From: a virus
IMG/VR virus record: IMGVR_UViG_3300031862_000764
Location: 1-32,093 of that record
DNA length: 32,093 bases
Strand: one strand, 5' to 3'
Shown here: positions 1-8,359 of the stretch, piece by piece
Layout: each line of letters begins with the position of its first letter
How positions within the stretch are numbered: position 1 is the first letter of the stretch
Translations under genes and position numbers: made by a program
Notes under the pieces: model-generated
What the model saw: the letters and a program-made list of their open reading frames with translations, nothing else
Told to the model about the DNA's origin: nothing
Databases searched by the model: none

Positions 1-546
1 TTACAGATGCCGGCCCACGAGACTGCCGATCAGCACGCCCAAGGCCAAAGCTACGATGCCTCCGAGAACCGCTTTGATCTTCACGGCCCTTTCACGGGCT
101 TCCGCCGCCAGCGCCCTGTCCCTCCAGGATTGCACCAAGGCGTCGCAGCTCTCCGAGAGCCGCTTGAGCTTCGTCTCCAATCCGGCTTGCAAGGCCAGAA
201 GCGCCGCTACTTGCCTCTCGGCTTCGGCCGAGTGCGTCTGCCAGTTCTCCAGCTCGCTCCTCAGCGCTTCGGCTTCTTTCCTCTGCTGCCCGAGCTCGTT
301 CAAGAGCTCTTTCGCCCGCTGCTCGTTCTGTTCGGAGCTCTGCCGCAAGCTGCCCAGCTCCGTCTCGAGCCGCTGCGAGTAGGCGGTTATACTCAGCAAG
401 CGCCGCTCGATGGAACTGATCAGACTCTGCGATTCGCCGCTCCAGCTTGGCGCGGTCCCGGCGAGCAGGAAGAGCGAGCACCAGGTACACAGCGCTCGTG
501 CCCACCAGGAGCCCGAGCACGAATGCCGCCAGAAAGTGACTGACAC
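1..546 (-). CDS. Spanin-like lysis protein: signal peptide, coiled coil, C-terminal membrane anchor
   Basis: This 181-residue protein starts at a GTG nine bases after an AAGGAGG site and ends at TAA (bases 1-3). It has a hydrophobic, Cys- and Trp-containing leader (about residues 16-35) that looks like a secretion signal. A long charged heptad region (about 40-150, rich in Glu, Leu, Gln and Arg) is a predicted coiled coil, and the C terminus is a glycine/valine/leucine membrane segment (about 157-178). Being last in a holin-endolysin cassette, a periplasm-spanning role like a unimolecular spanin is the best guess, but no lipobox is seen, so outer-membrane anchoring is unproven. Its third codon positions are mostly G or C along nearly the whole length, which favours this frame over the overlapping frame at 92-550. 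Alternatively it is only a membrane-anchored coiled-coil protein of another kind. Confidence 0.6.
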   Translation of the reverse strand: MSVTFWRHSCSGSWWARALCTWCSLFLLAGTAPSWSGESQSLISSIERRLLSITAYSQRLETELGSLRQSSEQNEQRAKELLNELGQQRKEAEALRSELENWQTHSAEAERQVAALLALQAGLETKLKRLSESCDALVQSWRDRALAAEARERAVKIKAVLGGIVALALGVLIGSLVGRHL

Positions 547-550
547 GCAC

Positions 551-769
551 CTATCCCTCCTTCGCTCCCCGCGACTCGATCCAGCGTTTCACTTCCGGGC
601 CCGCCGCGGCGATCGCCCCCTGTCCGCCGATCAGGACGGTGAGCAGCGGGAGCGCCTGGAGGAACATGCCCATCCGGCCAGGGAGGATATAGAGGCAAAC
701 CGTGAAGGTGACCAGCAGATATGCCACCTCGAAGACCCAGGCCTTCTGTAACAGGTCCAGTGAGTCCAA
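551..769 (-). CDS. Holin-like small membrane protein
   Basis: A 72-residue protein with two hydrophobic stretches (about residues 12-30 and 37-58) separated by a short Pro-Gly-Arg turn, and a charged C-terminal tail ending in Lys-Glu-Gly. This is the usual architecture of a two-helix phage holin, which would permeabilise the inner membrane and release or activate the endolysin. The chosen start is a TTG nine bases downstream of AAGGAGG; that binding site lies inside the last codons of the endolysin gene, and an in-frame CTG two codons earlier is the alternative. The stop codon is directly followed by the GTG start of an overlapping frame of the next lysis gene. The family cannot be named by eye; the role is inferred from topology and position. 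Confidence 0.6.
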   Translation of the reverse strand: MDSLDLLQKAWVFEVAYLLVTFTVCLYILPGRMGMFLQALPLLTVLIGGQGAIAAAGPEVKRWIESRGAKEG

Positions 770-771
770 CT

Positions 772-1338
772 TCAGGTTCCTCCTTCCCCTGCCGCGTACT
801 CGGCTGGCCACAGGACCTTGGGATCCAGCCGCTTCCAGGTGTGGAATCCGCACGGATGCAGCTCATAGTGAATATGCGGGCCCGATTCATGCCCCTCCGT
901 GCCGACGAACCCGATCTTTTCCCCTTCCACTACCTGGCGAGGGTCCACCAGGTTGAGGTAGGCCCGGACCCAGCGGTTATAGGTCGACTTGTGCTTCTTC
1001 GCGGTGTATTGCTTGCCGGAGGCCTCCAGGAGGCGCATCAGGTCGTCCAGGTTTATGTGGCAGAACACGTGGGTATATGTCCTGCCGAATAGGATCAGCA
1101 GGCAGCCGTAGGTATCGAGGTAGTAATTAGAAAACCAGTAATCATTGCCATCCGGCCAGGCCCACCAGGCGCTGTCTTCAGGGCCGCTGCGTAGAATGGC
1201 ATGGTAGATCAAAAAGCCTTCCTCGGGCGCGAAAATGGCGGTGCCTTCTGGGCAGCCGATGTCCCAGGCCTCATGCCGGCCGATGCGCGTGTCGCGAGGA
1301 TCATTGAAGCGTGAGCTCAGTTTCCATTTGTCCCGCAC
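772..1338 (-). CDS. M23-type (LytM) metallopeptidase endolysin
   Basis: Predicted zinc peptidase that cuts peptide cross-links in the cell wall. The M23 signature is visible: a Gly-Arg-His followed four residues later by Asp near residues 22-27 (first zinc ligands), a Thr-His motif in the middle, and Gly-Pro-His-Ile-His-Tyr-Glu near residue 157 (HxH zinc and catalytic motif). No signal peptide is present, so export would depend on the holin-like partners on either side. The first possible start in this frame is GTG at 1338, but its GGGAGGGG site is about 16 bases away, too far for normal initiation. The frame stays open upstream and encodes a Phe-Phe-Pro-Val lead-in typical of M23 domains, so the real N terminus may lie further upstream, reached by a frameshift (see the slippery site at 1341-1347). 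Confidence 0.85.
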   Translation of the reverse strand: MRDKWKLSSRFNDPRDTRIGRHEAWDIGCPEGTAIFAPEEGFLIYHAILRSGPEDSAWWAWPDGNDYWFSNYYLDTYGCLLILFGRTYTHVFCHINLDDLMRLLEASGKQYTAKKHKSTYNRWVRAYLNLVDPRQVVEGEKIGFVGTEGHESGPHIHYELHPCGFHTWKRLDPKVLWPAEYAAGEGGT

Positions 1339-1340
1339 CG

Positions 1341-1347
1341 GAAAAAA
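1341..1347 (-). other. Possible -1 slippery heptamer T TTT TTC at the endolysin start
   Basis: On the minus strand the bases read T TTT TTC, in the right register for an ORF that starts at the ATG at 1373 and begins Met-Ser-Asn-Leu-Gly-Gly-Glu-Leu-Arg-Phe-Phe. A -1 slip here continues with Pro-Val-Arg-Asp-Lys-Trp in the endolysin frame. Without the slip that ORF ends at TGA, 1317-1319. The heptamer has the canonical X XXY YYZ form. A one-base error in the six-base homopolymer would give the same picture, so this is only a candidate. Confidence 0.35.
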
Positions 1348-1391
1348 CGTAGTTCCCCTCCCAGATTACTCATCAGCGCGTATTATCTCGG

Positions 1392-1691
1392 TCACGTTGG
1401 CATTCCTATGATATGCCCGTCGAGCTTGGCCTCAATGCGTTTCACCGCCTCGAGGAGATGCTTCACATCCGCCTTGATCTCTCCTGTCATCACATCCCGT
1501 TCATGCGAAACATCCTCCAGGAGGCGAATCTTGGCATAGGCGCGCTCGAGATCTTTCTGTAATTGTTCAACGGTCTGTATATGCTTGCCCTCCTCTATCG
1601 CGGTTTTCCGGCGCGCCACGATGAAGGTCACAATTGCCAGCACGCTCACGATCAAGGCAACCATGGAGGCAATATCGCTAAAAATGGGCAT
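1392..1691 (-). CDS. Membrane-anchored coiled-coil protein, possible holin or lysis accessory
   Basis: A 99-residue protein with one N-terminal membrane segment (about residues 7-26, Ile/Val/Ala rich, followed by Arg-Arg-Lys) and a long soluble helix with heptad character (about 33-95) ending in a Lys-Leu-Asp-Gly turn. This resembles XhlA/hemolysin-type phage lysis accessories, which anchor a coiled coil to the inner membrane. It is the first gene of the lysis group, after the tail genes and before the M23 endolysin. The start follows a GAGGAAGGG site. It could also be a tail-terminal or morphogenesis protein; the topology is clear but the function is inferred from position. Confidence 0.6.
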   Translation of the reverse strand: MPIFSDIASMVALIVSVLAIVTFIVARRKTAIEEGKHIQTVEQLQKDLERAYAKIRLLEDVSHERDVMTGEIKADVKHLLEAVKRIEAKLDGHIIGMPT

Positions 1692-1727
1692 GACCCTTCC
1701 TCGATATTCGCGATGCCTTGGTGGACA

Positions 1728-3494
1728 TTAGTCCCTTCTCCTCAACACGAAGTTTAATGCTCCACGAAGCAAATCCTTCGTGATTCCATAAACACGCATC
1801 GTGATGGATCCGAGCCATGTCTCGTGGGCTCGATTTATTTCAATGGTTAAATCATCCAGAAGCTCCAGCTCGATATGACTGATCGGGACGTCTACCTCTA
1901 CCATTTCCGGGATCTGTGCATACTCAGCCAGCATGTTGGTCGCGAGTGCTTCCGCATCTGCCAGGCTATTAAGCAACGTCTGGATCTCGTGCCGCCTGGA
2001 TATTCCATATGTATTGACCATGTTCGCCTCTTGGCTTGCATCGACATGAAGCAGATCCACATTCTCGCTATAGTCGTGGTCGTATCCGATAACGACGGTG
2101 CTGGCAAATTGATTGTTCGGAAATGAGAGCTTGGGCTTGGAGAGGAACTCCTCCTTAGGTATCGATTCCAGGACGGACGTCACGCGATGCAGGTAGCGAA
2201 AAGTGAACTTTCCGTTCGCCTTAGCAAACAGGATTCCATTCAAGGACTGGCAGATCTGGCCTACGATCGTCTCGATGGCGGTTGATTCCGGGACGAATAT
2301 CTGAATATTCGGAGCGCTTGCGAGCGCCGCCGCGAATTCCGCCTGGTCATAGTTGTCGCTGGTATAGGCGATATTTGCATAGCTGGCCAGGAGATCCTTC
2401 ACGACCTCCAATGCGTTCTCGATCAAGGACCCGCCCGATTCATATCCTCGGAGGTCCGCCGTCACCTCATCATCGGGCGAGTAGTCGGCAGGCGGAAGGT
2501 CGAAGGTCGCATTAGCCAGGCTCACGTTTACTGGAATCTTCTCTACCCCCTCTACGCACACGGCATCGATGCCCTGGATTCCGTGAAAGGCGGTGTCGCA
2601 CAGCTTGAAGTGGTAATATGATGGGGAAGTCTCGTCTTCGTTGGTGCAGATCACCGGTACGTTGTCGCAGTATCCATAGGCCAGTGGGATCCTGCGGTTC
2701 GCATTCTCGGCCTTAATATACGGATAGCTGACTGTGTCGAAGATGTTGGGTGGTACGGATCTTGAAAGGCGCTTGCGTTTATCGTTGACTTGGAGGTTCA
2801 GAGTTTCATAGTCGAGCCAGAACTCTTCAATGAGACCCGAATATTGCAGCCTGAACTCAGAATATGGAGCTTCCTCTTCACCGTATAGGATCTTGATTAC
2901 TTGCCCATAAAGCTTCAGCGCGACAATGTGGTCATAGGCCCCATCCTCGTTTCGGATCTGTATCTCACCTCCCCCATACCCGAGAACCCCGTAGTACATC
3001 GGATCCGTCTCGACGGCCAGAGGAGCACAATCCCGCAGCCGCGACTCGTACAGCATTCCTTCGTAATGGCCGGCCTTATTGGCGATATTGATTTGCACGC
3101 CCAACAGAATCGTCGAGAATGCCCACGGCGGCTGGAATCCGTTGAAGTGGATATAGAGGACTCCTTGACCCGTCTCCCACAGGAAGCTTTCGTCGGTGGA
3201 CCGCAGATTGGCCATGCTTGTGACTTCACTGTACAAAGAGCCGTTGACGATGACCGATATGATCTGGGCGGAAGGTTTGCCATTGCCTACCGGACCGGAG
3301 CATGCCTGCTGATGGCAGCCATAGCAGAATGCTCCGTTCTGGTAGCTATATTCCGTGTCGGCGTTCACGAAGTAGTCATAACGCCAGATCCCCGGCTCCG
3401 CGTTGAGGAAGAACGAATGCGGGTCGCTGGATCCGAACTCCACCAAGACCACCTTTGAGGAGATCGGCTTCTGCTTGAACTCCCCGAAGCTCAT
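1728..3494 (-). CDS. Tail tip or baseplate-hub-like protein
   Basis: A 588-residue protein coupled to the gene before it by an ATGA overlap. It is rich in beta-forming and aromatic residues in the first two thirds. Near residues 57-65 there is a Cys-Tyr-Gly-Cys-His group with a further Cys, unusual for a virion protein. The C-terminal third contains alternating acidic and hydrophobic stretches and ends in Arg-Arg-Arg-Asp. Its place after the tape measure and two further tail genes, and directly before the lysis cassette, fits a tail hub, tip or fibre-attachment component of a siphovirus-like tail. No enzymatic motif was recognised. The exact role, hub versus receptor-binding, is not decided. 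Confidence 0.55.
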   Translation of the reverse strand: MSFGEFKQKPISSKVVLVEFGSSDPHSFFLNAEPGIWRYDYFVNADTEYSYQNGAFCYGCHQQACSGPVGNGKPSAQIISVIVNGSLYSEVTSMANLRSTDESFLWETGQGVLYIHFNGFQPPWAFSTILLGVQINIANKAGHYEGMLYESRLRDCAPLAVETDPMYYGVLGYGGGEIQIRNEDGAYDHIVALKLYGQVIKILYGEEEAPYSEFRLQYSGLIEEFWLDYETLNLQVNDKRKRLSRSVPPNIFDTVSYPYIKAENANRRIPLAYGYCDNVPVICTNEDETSPSYYHFKLCDTAFHGIQGIDAVCVEGVEKIPVNVSLANATFDLPPADYSPDDEVTADLRGYESGGSLIENALEVVKDLLASYANIAYTSDNYDQAEFAAALASAPNIQIFVPESTAIETIVGQICQSLNGILFAKANGKFTFRYLHRVTSVLESIPKEEFLSKPKLSFPNNQFASTVVIGYDHDYSENVDLLHVDASQEANMVNTYGISRRHEIQTLLNSLADAEALATNMLAEYAQIPEMVEVDVPISHIELELLDDLTIEINRAHETWLGSITMRVYGITKDLLRGALNFVLRRRD

Positions 3495-5551
3495 CGCTCG
3501 TCGATCGCCTTATACCCGAAGTCGTCGATTGGCGTGTCCACCTCCAGCACGTCCGAGGCCAGCGACCGACCCACCGGGATCAGTTCGCCCGAGTGCGGGT
3601 GGATTTTGCCCTCGTAGATCGACCAACCATACTCGCACCCGGCCTTCAGTCCGCTCAGCCCGTCGATCACGCCCCGGATCACCGGCCGCACCACATCGCC
3701 CGCCAAGTGGTCCCGGTCGGTGAAGCCGAGTAGACGCGGCACGTAGTACATGTGGAACCGCTCCTTGCCCGCGTTGTCGTCTTGCAGCGAGAACGCGAGC
3801 CGCCCATCATGCGAGTGGTCCCACCAGGCAGGCCCGGCGTTGATCGACACCTGCGCGTTATATTCCATCCAAAAAGCCACGGGGCGGATTTTGCCATCAC
3901 GCACCTGCACGATCCCCGCCATCTGGTCCACATGCGAGGCCGAGCTGTAATAGCAGTCCATGGGGGCGGTCCAGGCGTACAGGCCGTTATGGAGCTTTTC
4001 GATCAGAAACCGCTGGCCGTTACCCACGTTCGACTCCGCCGCGGAGACCACGAGCTTGTCCCGGCGGAAGAAGTAAGCGCTGATCAGGTCGATGCCGATG
4101 GAATCGATCTCCCATCTACCGCCGCCACCGGACGCGCCGACGTTGATCCCGGCCACCAGGGAGAACGGACCCGCCGGGGTGGCGTGGACCTGATTATGGA
4201 CGTCGGTGCCGATCCCCGGGTTCGGGCCCTTGGTCTGGAGGCTGGTGTTCTCCAGCTGCCACCACAGGTCGCGCTTGATCACGGTATAGGTGTAGGTCGA
4301 GATGTCGTACTCGATCACCCACCCGCCGCGGTAGACGATGGAGGCGTCGGCCCCGATGAACCGGTACAGATCCGTGCCCATCTTGATCGGGTCCATCATG
4401 CCGAAGGCATAGAAATTGCCCGCCCCCGAATCTACCGCCTGCGGCGTGCCGCGCAGCGTGTAATTGCCCGAGCCATCATGTTCGTAGACGCGGATCGAGG
4501 GCGTCCCGACCGAGGCGGCCGTGATCATCCACAGCCAGTTCGCCTTGTCCTTGAAGGCACGGCAAATGGTATTCGATGTGCCGCATGAGCCGAAGCCCAG
4601 AGCCACCGCCGAGCCGACCTGGGCGATGTTATAGTCGCTGGTACGGAACCGGTAGGTGAGCAGCCAGGAGTCGGGCGTGCCGGTGGTGAGCGTCTGCAGC
4701 AGGAAGAAGTCGATCTCCGTGCCCGAGTGGTTCTGCAGGAACCCGATCGCGAGGCAGTGCTTGAAGTTGCTCGCCCCGCTCCACACCGTGAGCGTCGAGC
4801 CGCACTGCGTCCAGGCGGTCGACCCCCACACGTGCTCGTAGATGCGCAGCCGCGAGTAGTAGGTCGCGCCGATCTCTGAGATCGTGCAGGCCCAGAAGTT
4901 CTTCCCGAGGTAGGCCATGCGCGGGTAGTAACTCTGATTATTCCATGGCTGCAGCACCACCCCCGCCTCCTTGAGCACGTAGTCGGAGCCGGTGCCCCAG
5001 TGCTGGTGCAGCGCGAGGATCGGCTGGCCCCGGGCCACGTTGCCGCTCAGGGTGACCGGATCGCCCAGGATTGCCTTGATCGGCGGGTGCCCGTCGAGCG
5101 ACAACACCCGGGACAGCAGCTTGGTGCGCCCCTTGATCTCGGCCCCGTCCTGATACAGCCACTTGCACACGTAGCTACCGGCGGCCGCCTTGTGCACCCC
5201 GCCCACGAAGCGGTCGTTGCCGTCGTAGTAGCCGCGCTTGGAGGCCGAATAGGTCGGCGCCATAGTGGTGAAGACGGCCATCGCCGAGGAGCCGGAGATC
5301 GTGATCTTGATGTATGCCTCGCTCCCCACAGAGATCCCCGCCCACCCGCTGATTGACTCGTCGGCCAAGAACACCGCCACCTGGCCGTTCACGTCCACAG
5401 TGGAGCCGGCGGCGATCTTTGGCTCGTCGTCATTTTCGAAGTTGGTGAGCGTGATTCGATTGAAGCCGGCCTGCATCTTCTGCACGATAGATGGGAAGTC
5501 CTGCCAGTTGGCCGCCCCGTTGAGTGGATAGGATAGAACCGTGCCAGCCAT
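3491..5551 (-). CDS. Large beta-rich tail protein, possible receptor-binding component
   Basis: A 686-residue protein beginning after a strong AGGAGG site and ending in an ATGA overlap with the next tail gene. It has many Gly, Ser, Thr, Tyr and Trp residues and few long helices. Repeated short strands of the form Tyr-Arg-Phe, Arg-Ile-Tyr-Glu-His and similar suggest a beta-propeller or beta-sandwich host-contact protein. The N-terminal 60 residues look like a virion-attachment region. This gene has noticeably higher G+C than the two tail genes flanking it, which may mean it was exchanged as a module, as is common for host-range proteins. No depolymerase or lyase motif was seen. Function is inferred from position and composition. 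Confidence 0.5.
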   Translation of the reverse strand: MAGTVLSYPLNGAANWQDFPSIVQKMQAGFNRITLTNFENDDEPKIAAGSTVDVNGQVAVFLADESISGWAGISVGSEAYIKITISGSSAMAVFTTMAPTYSASKRGYYDGNDRFVGGVHKAAAGSYVCKWLYQDGAEIKGRTKLLSRVLSLDGHPPIKAILGDPVTLSGNVARGQPILALHQHWGTGSDYVLKEAGVVLQPWNNQSYYPRMAYLGKNFWACTISEIGATYYSRLRIYEHVWGSTAWTQCGSTLTVWSGASNFKHCLAIGFLQNHSGTEIDFFLLQTLTTGTPDSWLLTYRFRTSDYNIAQVGSAVALGFGSCGTSNTICRAFKDKANWLWMITAASVGTPSIRVYEHDGSGNYTLRGTPQAVDSGAGNFYAFGMMDPIKMGTDLYRFIGADASIVYRGGWVIEYDISTYTYTVIKRDLWWQLENTSLQTKGPNPGIGTDVHNQVHATPAGPFSLVAGINVGASGGGGRWEIDSIGIDLISAYFFRRDKLVVSAAESNVGNGQRFLIEKLHNGLYAWTAPMDCYYSSASHVDQMAGIVQVRDGKIRPVAFWMEYNAQVSINAGPAWWDHSHDGRLAFSLQDDNAGKERFHMYYVPRLLGFTDRDHLAGDVVRPVIRGVIDGLSGLKAGCEYGWSIYEGKIHPHSGELIPVGRSLASDVLEVDTPIDDFGYKAIDER

Positions 5552-5564
5552 CAGCCTTCCTCCT

Positions 5565-6317
5565 CTATTTCGCCTCTAGAAAAGCAATCTCCAATTCCCA
5601 CAGGAGCCCACCTTCTTGAACTTTCCGCCACTCCAGTTTGTCTTGGTCAATTCGACAGTAGATCGGCCTCTGCACATCCAGGGAGTTCTCCCAGACGGCT
5701 AGAAACACCGGCTTGATGTTTTCAACCTCCGCCCACATCGCATTGATCGCCTCCTTTTCTTCCTGCTCGATCAATGGAAAGGCGAAGACAGGCGCCAGGA
5801 ACATGTATCCTCGCTCTCCATAAACCTGGCCTGATAGAGAGATCGAGGCGCGCGAAGTAGAAACCCTCGGCAGGTTGAAATTCGGCTCTATCGGCGGCAT
5901 CTGCAAGATGGTGCCCAAGCCGAACCGACCGATGCTAATGTATCCATCCGGGTTGCTGTCGTCATCCAGATAAAACCGCCAGAACCGCTTGGTGGTTTCT
6001 GCAAAAAACACGATCATGATGCCTGCATCCCAGGCAATCGCCTGATCCAGATCAGGGGCCGTCCAAACATTCGTCGGATGCGCTTGGATCTTCACTATGG
6101 CTCCGCTGCTCAGGTTGTGGGCCGCGATGACAGCGCAGGAGGACGTGATTGTTTGGCCGGCGCCGGCGTCAATCATATAGTATTCGTTCGACAGACCAAC
6201 GGTTCTCCAGGGTGAACTTAAGTGAATGTTCTTTACATTGACTGCTGGAAAGTCTGCCTGCTGCGAGCTGTAGAGCGGATCGTATTGATCTACTTTATTA
6301 TCCCATAGGATTCTCAT
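5565..6317 (-). CDS. Distal-tail-like or discoidin-like tail protein
   Basis: A 250-residue protein starting in an ATGA overlap with the tape measure gene. The N-terminal half, with an early Asp-Asn-Lys, a Trp-Arg-Thr segment and a Tyr-Tyr-Met-Ile-Asp strand, reads like a discoidin or carbohydrate-binding jelly roll. The C-terminal half holds a beta-rich domain followed by a helix (Glu-Gln-Glu-Glu-Lys-Glu-Ala) and final strands with Trp. Immediately after a tape measure gene the usual product is the distal tail protein or an equivalent that connects the tube to the tip, and a carbohydrate-binding fold is common there. This name is positional; the fold assignment is an impression from residue pattern only. 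Confidence 0.5.
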   Translation of the reverse strand: MRILWDNKVDQYDPLYSSQQADFPAVNVKNIHLSSPWRTVGLSNEYYMIDAGAGQTITSSCAVIAAHNLSSGAIVKIQAHPTNVWTAPDLDQAIAWDAGIMIVFFAETTKRFWRFYLDDDSNPDGYISIGRFGLGTILQMPPIEPNFNLPRVSTSRASISLSGQVYGERGYMFLAPVFAFPLIEQEEKEAINAMWAEVENIKPVFLAVWENSLDVQRPIYCRIDQDKLEWRKVQEGGLLWELEIAFLEAK

Positions 6318-8356
6318 TGCTTCAGAGCTCCCCGGCTCACCAGGATCCGCCGGTTATCGATTTCTTCCTCCACGAATGCGTTGAACTCCCGACTCCCGAT
6401 ACGCAGAATCATCCGCGAGGGAAGGACTGGGCCGACCGCTCCGAATTGTTCCTTGGGCGTGATCTGTACCCGCTCGCCGCTCTCCGCCAGCATCGGAAAG
6501 CTGTCATTCGGATAGCCCGGAGGAACGATGAAGTCCGCGCCACTAGCAAACTTGGGGATGGGCTGAGAGCTAATTACCGCGATCTGCGCAGCTCCTAAAA
6601 TTCCAGCTAGGGCCGCCATGGCCAGGCCGACGGGGATAAAGGGCTTGGTCTGCAGCGCGCTGATTACCGCATTGGCGGTACCAGTGATCGCTGAAAAAAT
6701 CGCTCCACGCTTTTCAGCCTCCGCAGCCTTGGTCTGCAGTTCGCTACGGCGAGCCTCCATCTCCTTATCCAAGCCCTCAAGGGCCCTCGCCCGCTGATCC
6801 TCATCCGCGATGTTGGCCTCGATCGCCGCCTTCCGGCTCTCATACTCGTTGTCGAGCTGGATCTCCCGGTTCCGAATCGACTGGCTGACGATCGAATCGA
6901 TGGTGCTGAGGCTGGAAGTGACAGCCGAAGAAATCGTCTCCCAGTCGGTTTTCACTTTTTCCACCGATGCGGTTGATGCGTTGCCCAAGGCGACCCATCG
7001 CTCCGCCATCTGTTCGATGCCTTGCTGCAGGGGATCCAGGGCTTCTTCTACGGTTTTTGCAAACGGATCGAATCTCCCCTCCAGTCCTGCAATGTTGGAA
7101 GCCAGGTTCCAGGCCTGCTCCGCGGCCTTCTTTTCCATCTCCGCAAAGGTGCCTAGCACCACTCCTGCCCGGACCCAGCGTTCATTCATCGCCTCGATGC
7201 CGGCATGCAAAGCGGTCTGCCTTTCCTCATCTGCCTGCTGTTGGGCCTTAGTCAGAATAACGTCGGCGGTCTTCACTTCCTCCATCCGCTTCAGTTCTGC
7301 CCTTTCTTCCTGCAGGAACTTGATATTCTCCGCCGCCTGCCTGAGCCGTTCTTCCGTTTGAGCTAGCTGAGCTTTGCTTGCCTCCAACTGGCTGGCGATC
7401 GTGGTGATCTGTGTGGTATAGGCCGAGGTTCCGGCTGTGACTTTCTTGGCTTCCGCATCATAAGCCCGATGCAACTCGTTAACCCGCTTTTCCAGCTGGT
7501 CGCGTAGCTGCAGGTCCGCAAGATTGCTCTTACGCTGAGTCGCCAGGGCCTTATCCACCTCATATACCGTGGAGGCCTCTCCCTTTAGCGCTCGATTCAG
7601 GTTGCGTTTGGCCACCCATGTTTGCAGCGTTACCGTGAGAAATGAAGTCATCTCGCGTATGGCCGGAGCCAGGAACTCCAGAAGGGCTTTGCCACCCTGC
7701 TCCTTGATGTCGGCCATCACGTTGTTGAGCTGTTTTAAGGCCCCCGTATTCGTCTCCGCCATGCTCCGGGACATGCCGCTGAACTTTTTCTGCAGCTCTT
7801 CGATCAGCTGCGCGAGCTTTACGGACTTCGGTGCGGTGGCGTCGATTTGGACTCCGTAGCGCCCGAGGCTGTTGGTCGTGCTGCCCAGGGTCTTGCCGAC
7901 CAGCGAAGCGGCCTGCTCGAGGTCCAGCCCCATGGCAGAGGCGAAATCCTGCACCAGGGGAGTGAGCTGACGCAGGCCTTTTTCATCCAGATCGCCAAGC
8001 TGCTGAAGCATGGCCATGGCTGAGATCGTGGCCTCATCCCCATAGGTGGTGACGGATTGCAGCTGGCCGGCGTAATCATACAGCGCTTGGGTGCTGATCT
8101 CGCCGACCCTGCCGGTCGTCTTGATGGCCGATTGCAGCTTGGCTTCGGCGATCTCCTGCCTCGAATAGGTATCGATCAGGTCTTTAGCGATGCCGTTTAG
8201 TTTCTGAAAAACGATTGCGGCGCCCCAAAGGCCGGCCGCGGAACTGATGAACTTCGTGAAGTTCTTGACTTGCTTCTCGATTCTGTTGATGGCTTTGCGC
8301 GCGTCGGCATCGTCGCCGCGAATCATCAGCAGCAAATCACCCAGCAGCGTGGCCAT
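6314..8356 (-). CDS. Tail tape measure protein
   Basis: A 680-residue, mostly helical protein. The N-terminal part (about 10-260) has the usual tape measure pattern: Lys/Arg-rich start, a Ser-Ala-Ala-Gly hydrophobic helix, then Gly-Asp-Glu-Ala-Thr and Leu-Gly-Ser-Thr-Thr-Asn-Ser-Leu-Gly-Arg-Tyr-Gly. The middle (about 270-560) is long coiled coil, and a hydrophobic Ala-Gly-Ile-Leu-Gly-Ala-Ala stretch lies near 585-605. Tape measures set tail length at roughly 0.15 nm per residue, which would give a short siphovirus tail of about 100 nm. The gene follows the frameshifted chaperone gene after an AAGGTG site and ends in an ATGA overlap with the next tail gene. No lytic domain was seen. Confidence 0.85.
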   Translation of the reverse strand: MATLLGDLLLMIRGDDADARKAINRIEKQVKNFTKFISSAAGLWGAAIVFQKLNGIAKDLIDTYSRQEIAEAKLQSAIKTTGRVGEISTQALYDYAGQLQSVTTYGDEATISAMAMLQQLGDLDEKGLRQLTPLVQDFASAMGLDLEQAASLVGKTLGSTTNSLGRYGVQIDATAPKSVKLAQLIEELQKKFSGMSRSMAETNTGALKQLNNVMADIKEQGGKALLEFLAPAIREMTSFLTVTLQTWVAKRNLNRALKGEASTVYEVDKALATQRKSNLADLQLRDQLEKRVNELHRAYDAEAKKVTAGTSAYTTQITTIASQLEASKAQLAQTEERLRQAAENIKFLQEERAELKRMEEVKTADVILTKAQQQADEERQTALHAGIEAMNERWVRAGVVLGTFAEMEKKAAEQAWNLASNIAGLEGRFDPFAKTVEEALDPLQQGIEQMAERWVALGNASTASVEKVKTDWETISSAVTSSLSTIDSIVSQSIRNREIQLDNEYESRKAAIEANIADEDQRARALEGLDKEMEARRSELQTKAAEAEKRGAIFSAITGTANAVISALQTKPFIPVGLAMAALAGILGAAQIAVISSQPIPKFASGADFIVPPGYPNDSFPMLAESGERVQITPKEQFGAVGPVLPSRMILRIGSREFNAFVEEEIDNRRILVSRGALKQ

Positions 8357-8359
8357 GGC

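Noticed and set aside
92-550. 152-residue i-spanin-like minus-strand ORF in another frame
   Set aside because: Not listed as a gene because third codon positions are poor after the first third and rare Arg codons accumulate; kept only as a finding.
3752-4588. 278-residue plus-strand ORF opposite the large tail gene
   Set aside because: His/Asp/Gly/Arg/Val-rich composition is typical of an antisense frame of high-G+C coding DNA; the minus-strand gene has the binding site and neighbours.
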